37,490 nt of DNA from JBOFSR01 sp051651645. GTDB lineage: Bacteria; Spirochaetota; Spirochaetia; Treponematales; Treponemataceae. The stretch lies in assembly GCA_051651645.1 (NCBI GenBank), contig JBOFSR010000065.1, positions 1 to 37,490 of the forward strand, read 5' to 3'. The translations under genes were made by a program, and so were the position numbers. The notes under the pieces are model-generated. The model was given only the letters and a program-made list of their open reading frames with translations, was not told where the DNA came from and searched no databases. Shown here one piece after another: positions 29,187-36,354 of this stretch (position 1 is its first letter; the number at the start of each line of letters is the position of its first letter).

Positions 29187-29981
29187 ATGAATGATTTTCA
29201 GTGGAAAAATTTTTCTAGCTTTCGCGTTGAGTTTAAAAATCAGGTTTCTGCGTGGAAAGAATTGCTTGAAAAAAACAATCTTTCGCAAACGCTCATTGAC
29301 TTGCAACAAAAAGCTGCTGTTGCAAATAAAACGCCCTTGTATGCCGTTGAAAATCCCTTTGTGTACAATACAGCTCTTGATTCTATTACGCCGCAAAGCA
29401 ATATAAAACTCATTGTGATTGGCGATAATCCTGGAAAAAATGAGCAACTTGAGTGTAATAAAAGCTATCTTGTGGGGCAGGCAGGAAAAATTGCGGATGG
29501 ATTTTTCAAAAAAAATGCGGAACTTGCTATTGACTTTAGGAAAAATGTAATTATTTTGAATAAAACGCCTATTCATAGTGCAAAAACAAAGGAATTGAGT
29601 TTTATTTTACGGCATGCTCCTCCAATGATTGTAGATCTTTTTTATGAAAGTCAGCTTTGGATGGCAGAAAAAACAGCTGCTTTACATAAGGCTTTAAATC
29701 ACGGTGGGGAATGTAGTTTGTGGATTGTAGGCTATGGGGAGTTGCGACAAAAGGCCTTGTTTTCGTTGTATCAAGAAACCCTTTCTAAAATTTATTTAAA
29801 TGATTTGAGTTGTGAGTATGCAAATCGCTTTTTAGTATTCCAGCACTTTTCAATGAATCGTTTTGCAATTGATTTAAATGATTTTTTTAAGGGAAAATAT
29901 GGTAAATGCGACAATTTTCCTATAAAAGAGGCAATTCAAAAACTGGGGCTTTATCACCGCAAAGAAATATTTTTTTTCTAG
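29187..29981 (+). CDS. Uracil-DNA-glycosylase-superfamily protein, divergent
   Basis: The protein has 264 residues. The first ~70 are helical and unassigned. The UDG-fold motif 1 region is LIVIGDNPGKNEQ (GDNPG at 79-83), followed by YLVGQAGK (94-101), which parallels the G-xx-PG and F-VG-xxG pattern of the superfamily. A later SLWIVGYGELRQK and FLVFQHFSMNRF could be the following strand and motif 2 (His with Ser). The Asn in GDNPG recalls the MUG/SMUG families more than Ung. It starts 8 nt after the GNAT stop with a poor ribosome-binding site. Base-excision repair is likely but not certain. It is convergent with the TPR gene at 30008, 26 nt away. Confidence 0.65.
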   Translation: MNDFQWKNFSSFRVEFKNQVSAWKELLEKNNLSQTLIDLQQKAAVANKTPLYAVENPFVYNTALDSITPQSNIKLIVIGDNPGKNEQLECNKSYLVGQAGKIADGFFKKNAELAIDFRKNVIILNKTPIHSAKTKELSFILRHAPPMIVDLFYESQLWMAEKTAALHKALNHGGECSLWIVGYGELRQKALFSLYQETLSKIYLNDLSCEYANRFLVFQHFSMNRFAIDLNDFFKGKYGKCDNFPIKEAIQKLGLYHRKEIFFF

Positions 29982-30007
29982 CAGCCATTGTTAGCCGTGC
30001 GTATATT

Positions 30008-31993
30008 TTAATTGATATTTTGTATTAAATTGATCAATGCAGGTTTTTGCGACGCATTAATTGACTGCGGCTTTTGCCCTTCAATATCCTCTGGTAAAAA
30101 AACTATTTCATCAAGGCGATTGATGTGGTCGTTAAAACCGTTTACCTTAATTGTCCCTTCGCAAATGTCTTCGCCGACCTTTGTTACGGTGAAGGTGCCA
30201 AGAATATCTGTTTTTTTGTAATTAAGTGCAATACTTTTGTCCGCCGTTTTAACCATTCCTTTTTTAATAATATTAAAAACTTGGTCTTTTTTTATTCCGT
30301 CAGATTTGCCCATATCAATTAAGCCAATGCTCCCGTTTCTTTCGATGAGTTTGCCTTTCTGTTCTAAGCTTGATGCAATTGCTTGGTTTGCTCGTCGTAA
30401 AGTGTTGATAAATCTATCATTTCCTGTGCGGTAAATTGTAAAGGAGCTCACTTCTATTCCTGTGCGTGAGACAAAAATTTTGCAGGTTAAATATAAATCA
30501 TCTTTGTTTTCTTCAAGATTCAAAATGATAAAATAATCTTGACTTCCTTGTCGTGATAAGTTAAAGGCTTCTGAAAAACTATTAATCGCACCGCCGTAAG
30601 AGGAGGCTTCTATTAATCCGTCTTGAGAAATAATATGTGCGAGTAAGTCTGAGGTGATTTTATCTGCATCCGCATGATAAAGGTTTACATTTCCATGCTG
30701 GTAATAAAGTCCGACTTTGTAGCGGATTCGTTCAAGGTAAAATGGATCAATTTTCCATTTATTGGGAAGACTTGACGTAAGCTGGATGCCAATTGAGGAG
30801 AGACGGTCTTCAATGAGCGTTGAAGTGCCTCCTTGTGCTTTTAAAAACTGTAATTGCGAAAAATATCGCTCTGGGTAGCCTTCTTTTAGCAAAATGTCTG
30901 CGTAGTCATAGCGTGTTTTGCTATTATTTGGTTCAATCATTAAAGCACGTCGATACTCATATTTAGCTTGTGGTAAAAGATATTTTTGCTGATAGGTTTG
31001 TGCTTTTTGAATATGCCACGCTGACCATTGTGAGCGCCGTTTATCTTCAATATCAAGAAAGAAGAAAATTAGTTGCTCAAGAGAGGTTCGCATAATTTCA
31101 TCTTCAGAATCAATTGATAAGCCTAAAGTATAGGCATTTATTGCCTCTTCAATTTTATTGAGTTTGGTATTTGCAAGCCCTTTTAAAAACCACGCCGAAG
31201 TTAGATTTCGGTTTCGTTGCAATCGCTCATCGCATAAAGCAATCACGTCATAAAACCGTGCATTTTGATATAAAATAAATCCGAGTAATTCATACGCCTT
31301 GTCATAACTTGGATTTAGATGGACTGCTGCCTGTGCTCGCTGTTCTGCAAGGTAAAAATCCCCATCTTTTGCGTACAAATATGCAGCAAAATAATGCACA
31401 TCAGGATTTTCGCTGTGGTAGCGGATTGCTTGATTAATGTATGTTTTTGCTTGACGGAGTTTTCCCAGCTCGTAGGAAACAAGGGCTAGTGAAAGAAGAG
31501 CCTTGCGATTTTCAGGCTGGCGTTTAAGAATATCAAGATAGTTTGTTTCAGCGGAGCTTATTTTACCTTCAAAAATGTTAAGCTCAGCTAAACCAAAGTA
31601 TGCATCGCTATCATTTGGATAGACATTCAAAACTTTGGTAAAAATTTGTTTGGCTTCATCAAGGCGATTTAATCCAATAAAAGAAAATCCTTTTATATTT
31701 TGAATTGCTGCTTGATTTTTAATATATTTTTCTGCTGACTCGGCATAAAAAATTGCCAGCTCGTATTCGTTCATTGCGTAGCTGCATTCTGCAAGCCCAA
31801 ACCATGCCTGTCCATAATGTGGATTTAGTTGGACGATTTCTTGATAAAGTTCAATGGCCTGATACCAACTGCGATTTTCTTGATTTTGTTTGGCTTTAGC
31901 ATAAAGCTCAAATACTGATTTTTCTTGACTTTGAGCAAAAATCTGCAACAATGTGCAACTACAAAAAATAAAGAGAAGAGTTTTTTTTATCAT
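30008..31993 (-). CDS. Large exported TPR-repeat protein
   Basis: This 661-residue protein has a signal peptide (MIKKTLLFIFCSCTLLQIFA) and a likely cut near FAQ. Cysteines in the hydrophobic core (FCSC) leave open a lipoprotein, since spirochaete lipoboxes are loose. Residues ~28-370 are about ten tetratricopeptide repeats (for example AWFGLAECSYAMNEYELAIF and AYFGLAELNIFEGKISSAE). The last ~290 residues are a beta-rich domain, including GSIGLIDMGKSDGIKKDQVF. A periplasmic scaffold for envelope assembly is plausible; the specific role is unknown. GGTGGG precedes the ATG. Confidence 0.85.
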   Translation of the reverse strand: MIKKTLLFIFCSCTLLQIFAQSQEKSVFELYAKAKQNQENRSWYQAIELYQEIVQLNPHYGQAWFGLAECSYAMNEYELAIFYAESAEKYIKNQAAIQNIKGFSFIGLNRLDEAKQIFTKVLNVYPNDSDAYFGLAELNIFEGKISSAETNYLDILKRQPENRKALLSLALVSYELGKLRQAKTYINQAIRYHSENPDVHYFAAYLYAKDGDFYLAEQRAQAAVHLNPSYDKAYELLGFILYQNARFYDVIALCDERLQRNRNLTSAWFLKGLANTKLNKIEEAINAYTLGLSIDSEDEIMRTSLEQLIFFFLDIEDKRRSQWSAWHIQKAQTYQQKYLLPQAKYEYRRALMIEPNNSKTRYDYADILLKEGYPERYFSQLQFLKAQGGTSTLIEDRLSSIGIQLTSSLPNKWKIDPFYLERIRYKVGLYYQHGNVNLYHADADKITSDLLAHIISQDGLIEASSYGGAINSFSEAFNLSRQGSQDYFIILNLEENKDDLYLTCKIFVSRTGIEVSSFTIYRTGNDRFINTLRRANQAIASSLEQKGKLIERNGSIGLIDMGKSDGIKKDQVFNIIKKGMVKTADKSIALNYKKTDILGTFTVTKVGEDICEGTIKVNGFNDHINRLDEIVFLPEDIEGQKPQSINASQKPALINLIQNIN

Positions 31994-32045
31994 ATCCCAC
32001 CCATTGATTATCCCAAAGTTAAAGGATTTTGAGATTGCTTGTTAA

Positions 32046-32074
32046 AGACTACTATAAGAATTTATTAGTGTCAA
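32046..32074 (-). promoter_or_regulatory. Possible promoter of the large TPR gene
   Basis: On the minus strand, a perfect TTGACA (32069-32074), 17-bp spacer, and a weak TAGTCT (32046-32051). Confidence 0.4.
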
Positions 32075-32107
32075 GATACATAAAATACGGCAAAATCTAT
32101 TGACAAA

Positions 32108-32677
32108 ATGGCCGATTACGTAAAAAATGAAAATATGCAAATTTCTTTATTTTTAGATGAAAAAGTGATTTCGACGCTGCCAGCCTTATTAGATGCAACG
32201 GATAGTGATGAAATTGCAAAAACATCGGCTGCTATTGCTGATGCATTTGGTCATTTAGATACATTTAAAAAATTGGTTGACAATGTATCTTCCAATATAG
32301 ATACAGGTGAAGCAAAGCAACTTTTGAGCTTTTATAACAATCTCAATCTTTTGATACAAAAAACATGGGTGGAAAAACATGACGAGGCTTTGAAAGAGCA
32401 ACTCCATGTGTATTTAGATATTTACAAGGATGAATTTGAGCATCATAATTATAAAGCTAGTTACGATATTTTTTTGAAAATGCTCAAAAATGTGGTGTTT
32501 TTAATGTTTGGCTCTCAAAGCTCTCACGATGATTTTTTAGATTATGCTTTGCGAATTGATCCTTCTTTTGGTATTTTTTGGTGGTATTTTCAAAAATTGC
32601 CAGAAACTCACGATTGGACTACCGAGAAGACTCGTATTATTTTGTTGCTTAGTATGATTTTTATTGCTAACTATTAA
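32108..32677 (+). CDS. Hypothetical helical protein, 189 aa
   Basis: I do not recognise this protein. It begins MADYVKNENMQISLFLDEKV, is acidic and mostly alpha-helical (ISTLPALLDATDSDEIAKTS, DIFLKMLKNVVFLMFGSQSS), and ends in a hydrophobic helix IILLLSMIFIANY that might touch the membrane. The middle resembles the helical-pair style of TPR-like or DUF proteins, without a clear repeat. No Shine-Dalgarno or clear promoter precedes the ATG. It is divergent from the large TPR gene, with 114 bp between the two starts. Codon use fits its neighbours, and the frame is long and uninterrupted, so it is probably real. Confidence 0.7.
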   Translation: MADYVKNENMQISLFLDEKVISTLPALLDATDSDEIAKTSAAIADAFGHLDTFKKLVDNVSSNIDTGEAKQLLSFYNNLNLLIQKTWVEKHDEALKEQLHVYLDIYKDEFEHHNYKASYDIFLKMLKNVVFLMFGSQSSHDDFLDYALRIDPSFGIFWWYFQKLPETHDWTTEKTRIILLLSMIFIANY

Positions 32678-32800
32678 ACAACATGATTAAATTGTGCAGC
32701 ATTTTTTACTCGCTTTGTAGGCAAAAGAAGGAAATAAATAAAAAGATAAATTGGGTGATGAGATTAAGCTCTCCGCTATATAATAAGGTTAATTTTTGCA

Positions 32801-33442
32801 ATGATTGATAAATCAATTACTTCTGTTTCACAAAAAGGTATTTTTCATCAACGATATATCAGGGACTTACGCAAAGAATTGTTTCGTAAGTCGATCCATA
32901 TTTGTACTCTTTTTGTTCCGCTACTTGCACAGATAAATTTACCTCTTGCTATTTCTTTGTTGATTGTTGTTTTAGTCGCGTATTTAATTGCAGAATTTTT
33001 ACGATTACGAGGAAAATCTGTTCTCTTGTTTACCGTTGTTACAATGGCTGCCGCAAGAAAGCGAGATGAAAATCGTTTTGTTTTGGGGCCAGTTACCTTG
33101 TGTTTAGGTGTTTTATGTACAATTTCATTTTTTAACGATACCGCCGCTGCAATAGGCATTTGTGCTTTGGCGTTAGGTGATGGCGTTGCAAGCATTATTG
33201 GTAAGTTTTGCGGACGGATACGGTTGCCTTTTTTAGGTGGAAAAACGGTAGAGGGTTGTCTTGCCTGCTATATTGCGGTATTTTTTTCAACGTTTTTTAT
33301 TTCTAAGAATGTGCTGATTTCGCTTGTGATCGCCTTCGTTTCAATGATTATCGAAATGATTCCTTTAAAGGACTTGGATAATCTTTTTATTCCCATAATA
33401 GCTGCAGGATTTACGCAGTATTTTTTCAGCTCCTTTTTGTAA
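32801..33442 (+). CDS. Polyprenol/diacylglycerol kinase-like membrane protein (SEC59/DGK1 family)
   Basis: This 213-residue protein has about six membrane helices. It carries the motifs of the dolichol kinase / phytol kinase / CTP-dependent diacylglycerol kinase family: RKELFRKSIH (residues 24-33, with the conserved Lys and His), LALGDGVASIIGK (123-135) and LGGKTVEGC (145-153). Members phosphorylate long-chain isoprenoid alcohols or diacylglycerol with CTP, which would recycle lipid carriers or glycerides. A TATAAT (32779-32784) lies just upstream but without a good -35, and no Shine-Dalgarno is present. It is convergent with lrgB, 8 nt away. Confidence 0.85.
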   Translation: MIDKSITSVSQKGIFHQRYIRDLRKELFRKSIHICTLFVPLLAQINLPLAISLLIVVLVAYLIAEFLRLRGKSVLLFTVVTMAAARKRDENRFVLGPVTLCLGVLCTISFFNDTAAAIGICALALGDGVASIIGKFCGRIRLPFLGGKTVEGCLACYIAVFFSTFFISKNVLISLVIAFVSMIIEMIPLKDLDNLFIPIIAAGFTQYFFSSFL

Positions 33443-33450
33443 GCCGCCTT

Positions 33451-34143
33451 CTAGTTGTAAAATGCCAGAATAATTGTTGAAATAATGCCGTTAAGGCAGA
33501 TTGCTATGCTGCTAAAGGCTCCTTCGACTTCACCAAGTTCTATTGCACGAGTTGTTCCAAGTGCATGACTACAGGTGCCAATCCCGAGCCCTGTAGCAAG
33601 CGGATTGTTTATTCTAAAGAGTTTTGCAAGAAAGGGTGAAAGTACATTGCCTGTAAGTCCTGCAATCAACACCGCACTGGCTGTTAACGCCGCAATTCCA
33701 CCTTTTTCTTGTGCAATGGGAAGTGCAATCGCCGTGGTAATTGATTTAGGCAACAGTGAGAATGTGAGAGTGTCGTTCAATCCAAAGAAGGTGCATAGTA
33801 CGTGAACGCTTGCAATGCTTACAACAGAGCCAACGCTGACGCCTATTAAAACAGGGAGCATGTTCTTTTTTATGAGGGCAAGCTGATTAAACATGCCAAT
33901 AGCAAGACTTACCGTTGTGAACGGTAAAAAAAGATTGATGATATCTGCCCCTGATTTGAAGTTTTTGTATGGTATTTTTGTTGTTACGAGCAAGGTGATG
34001 CAAAGGCACATCGAAATAATCAAAGGGTTAAAAATCACTATTTTCAATCGTGATTGGATAATAAGACCAATTTTGAACGTTATTATGCAAAGAAAAAGCC
34101 CAAAATAGGGATTGCTTGTCAGTGTGAGTATAAAATCATGCAT
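33451..34143 (-). CDS. lrgB: LrgB/CidB-family membrane protein
   Basis: This 230-residue, very hydrophobic protein has about six to eight helices and the family stretches SLLPKSITTAIALPIAQEKGG and NPLATGLGIGTCSHALGTTRAIELGEVEGAFSS (read in two parts). LrgB works with LrgA; the pair was first described as controlling murein hydrolases and later as a pyruvate transporter in Bacillus and Streptococcus. I set the start at ATG 34143, 6 nt after AAGGA and 2 nt after the lrgA stop. A longer frame to 34257 would overlap lrgA. It is co-transcribed with lrgA. Confidence 0.92.
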   Translation of the reverse strand: MHDFILTLTSNPYFGLFLCIITFKIGLIIQSRLKIVIFNPLIISMCLCITLLVTTKIPYKNFKSGADIINLFLPFTTVSLAIGMFNQLALIKKNMLPVLIGVSVGSVVSIASVHVLCTFFGLNDTLTFSLLPKSITTAIALPIAQEKGGIAALTASAVLIAGLTGNVLSPFLAKLFRINNPLATGLGIGTCSHALGTTRAIELGEVEGAFSSIAICLNGIISTIILAFYN

Positions 34144-34145
34144 GA

Positions 34146-34508
34146 TTAATCCTTTGCTAGTTTTGATTGTAAAATCATTATAATTTTTACTGTGCCTGCT
34201 GTTGCAAGAAAGGTTGCAATCGTTGAAATAATGCAAATTAATATAAACTGAATCCAAATAGGCTTGAGTAAATCAAAAACTTCTATAATGCCAACCGTTG
34301 ATGGCAAAAAGAAAAAAGCCATATTGCTCTTAAAAAAGGCACTCAATTCCTCAATTTGTTTTATTCGTATAACACGGACAATCAATAAGATGAGAAGAAT
34401 GAGCATTGCAATCACGCTGCTTGGAAATGCAAAGGGTAATAAGAGCGATATAGCCTGAGCTAGGAGGCAGAGAAAAGCAAAAATTCCTAATTGGATAAAG
34501 ATTTTCAT
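34146..34508 (-). CDS. lrgA: LrgA/CidA-family holin-like membrane protein
   Basis: This 120-residue protein has four predicted membrane helices and matches the LrgA family: FLCLLAQAISLLLPFAFPSS, VIAMLILLILLI, FFKSNMAFFFLPSTVGIIE, and a final helix before the basic tail QSKLAKD. It is the small partner of LrgB. AGGAGG lies about 10 nt before the ATG. pgi ends 47 nt upstream in the same direction, and no good promoter lies between, so pgi-lrgA-lrgB may be one transcript. Confidence 0.92.
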   Translation of the reverse strand: MKIFIQLGIFAFLCLLAQAISLLLPFAFPSSVIAMLILLILLIVRVIRIKQIEELSAFFKSNMAFFFLPSTVGIIEVFDLLKPIWIQFILICIISTIATFLATAGTVKIIMILQSKLAKD

Positions 34509-34555
34509 GGTTATACTACCTCCTAATGGTGTTTTATTCAGCTTAGCGGTTTTGC

Positions 34556-36127
34556 TTAAAGGTCAAATATATTTGAAAAAGCTTTTAAAGCTCCATCGCT
34601 TTGTCCTGCGAGTACTTTTTTTGTCAAAATCTTCCCAAGCTGTACGCCTTCTTGGTCAAAACTATTTACATTCCACACAAAACCCTGAAACATGATTTTG
34701 TTTTCATAGTGAGCAAGAAGTACTCCAAGTGTCTGCGGATTCAGTTGTTTTCCGTAAATAAGGCTTGAAGGTCTTCCTCCTGCAAAATTTTTATTTGGAT
34801 CGGCATTTTCACTTCCGCATGCAAAGGCAACAATTTGGGCGACTAGATTTGCACAAAGCTTTGTTTGACTCGTTGAGCCCTCCACTGTAATGTCGGTGTT
34901 CGTTTGATTATCAGTAAAGCCAATAAATTGCAAGGGGATAATATCAGTTCCTTGATGAAGAAGCTGATAAAATGAATGCTGTCCATTTGTGCCAGGCTCA
35001 CCAAAAATAATTGGGCCTGTTTTGTAGCTGATTGGCTTGCCAAAGCGATTAACCGTTTTGCCGTTTGATTCCATATCCGCTTGTTGTAAGTGAGCTGGAA
35101 ATCGACTAAGTGCTTGACTATATGGCAAGATAGCTGTTGATGGATAATCTTGTATATTTCTCTCATAAACACCAATGAGTGCATCTAAAAGAGATGGATT
35201 TTCTAAAATATTTGCATTTGTTGCCGTTTTATCCGCTTCGTTTGCACCATTCAAAAAGCACTCAAAAGTTGATGCTCCAAAGGCAAGTGAAAGCACTACT
35301 CCTCCAACTGCAGATGTTGAAGAAAAACGCCCGCCAATAAAGTCATCAATATAGAAGGAGTCAAGATAGTTTGCGTTGTTTGCAAGCGGGCTGGTTTGGC
35401 TTGTTACGGCAACCATGTGCTTTGCAGGATTGAGATTTGCTTTTTGTAAAAAATCTTTTACGAATAATTCATTGGCAAGAGTTTCTTGCGTTGTGCCGCT
35501 TTTTGAGACAAGGACAAATACTGTTCTGTTAATATCAATATTTTGCATAACGGCCGTTGCATCATCGGGATCAACATTAGAAATAAAAAAAGCTTTCATT
35601 TTGTTTTTATTATTTGCTTTTGCCCATTGCTCGAGAGCTAGATACATTGCTCTCGGACCAAGATCTGAGCCGCCAATTCCAATTTGAACAACGGTTGTAA
35701 AAGTTTCTGATTTTTCATTAGTTATATGTCCGCTATGAACTTTGTTTGCAAAATCATTTATTTTTTTTTGTTCCCCTGCATAAAAAGAGTGTAAGTTTTT
35801 CCCTTCATGCGTAACATCTTTCCCCAGCTGTCCGCGTGTTAAGTGATGCAAAACTTTTCGATTTTCGCCTGTGTTAATTATTTCACCCTCATACAGGCTT
35901 TTAAATTTTTGAGTTAACTGGCATTCATCCGATAATTCTTGTAAAACAGTAAGAATCTGTTCGTTTATTTGTTTTGCACTGTAGTTGTAGGTTAAACCAC
36001 CAGCCATTTTTGTCTCAAAAGATTGTACTCTTTTTTCTGTTAGATCCGTTTTTAGATTCACTAAACCTTTTAGTGAAAGTAATTTTTTAAAAGATTGATG
36101 CGAGTCAGCATTTTCCCATGTTATCAT
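34556..36127 (-). CDS. pgi: Glucose-6-phosphate isomerase
   Basis: This 523-residue cytosolic enzyme interconverts glucose-6-phosphate and fructose-6-phosphate. Family signatures are present: VVQIGIGGSDLGPRAMYLAL, LVSKSGTTQETLANE, IDDFIGGRFSSTSAVGG (sugar-phosphate site), GEPGTNGQHSFYQLLHQG (signature with active-site His) and FVWNVNSFDQEGVQLGK. GAGG lies 5 nt before the ATG. A good promoter lies about 40 bp upstream, with a second weaker TATAAT nearer the start. lrgAB follows. Confidence 0.97.
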   Translation of the reverse strand: MITWENADSHQSFKKLLSLKGLVNLKTDLTEKRVQSFETKMAGGLTYNYSAKQINEQILTVLQELSDECQLTQKFKSLYEGEIINTGENRKVLHHLTRGQLGKDVTHEGKNLHSFYAGEQKKINDFANKVHSGHITNEKSETFTTVVQIGIGGSDLGPRAMYLALEQWAKANNKNKMKAFFISNVDPDDATAVMQNIDINRTVFVLVSKSGTTQETLANELFVKDFLQKANLNPAKHMVAVTSQTSPLANNANYLDSFYIDDFIGGRFSSTSAVGGVVLSLAFGASTFECFLNGANEADKTATNANILENPSLLDALIGVYERNIQDYPSTAILPYSQALSRFPAHLQQADMESNGKTVNRFGKPISYKTGPIIFGEPGTNGQHSFYQLLHQGTDIIPLQFIGFTDNQTNTDITVEGSTSQTKLCANLVAQIVAFACGSENADPNKNFAGGRPSSLIYGKQLNPQTLGVLLAHYENKIMFQGFVWNVNSFDQEGVQLGKILTKKVLAGQSDGALKAFSNIFDL

Positions 36128-36166
36128 ACATACCTCATTATATAATGTTCTGTTTTAAGCACTTGT

Positions 36167-36195
36167 ATGATACAAGGATTTAATTTTTCCGTCAA
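36167..36195 (-). promoter_or_regulatory. Sigma-70 promoter of pgi
   Basis: On the minus strand, TTGACG (36190-36195), 17-bp spacer, TATCAT (36167-36172). The start would be near 36160. Confidence 0.7.
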
Positions 36196-36282
36196 TACAA
36201 AAAAATTGTATAAACTCTGTTAAGCGTCGTTTTAGAGCTTAAAAAAAGGTGCCAACATTAGTAAAATATATAAAAAAACTAG

Positions 36283-36311
36283 TTGACACAAAACAAGAAA
36301 CTATGTAAAAT
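36283..36311 (+). promoter_or_regulatory. Sigma-70 promoter of the BIG2 lipoprotein gene
   Basis: TTGACA (36283-36288), 17-bp spacer, TAAAAT (36306-36311). A leader of about 37 nt contains AGGAG (36343-36347). Confidence 0.8.
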
Positions 36312-36354
36312 GATTGTTGTGTGATTTTTAATTTAAAAGATTAGGAGAATGAAA

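Noticed and set aside
32099..32104. TTGACA just before the ATG of the 189-residue gene
   Set aside because: It lies 3 bp from the start codon, so it cannot serve as the -35 for that gene.
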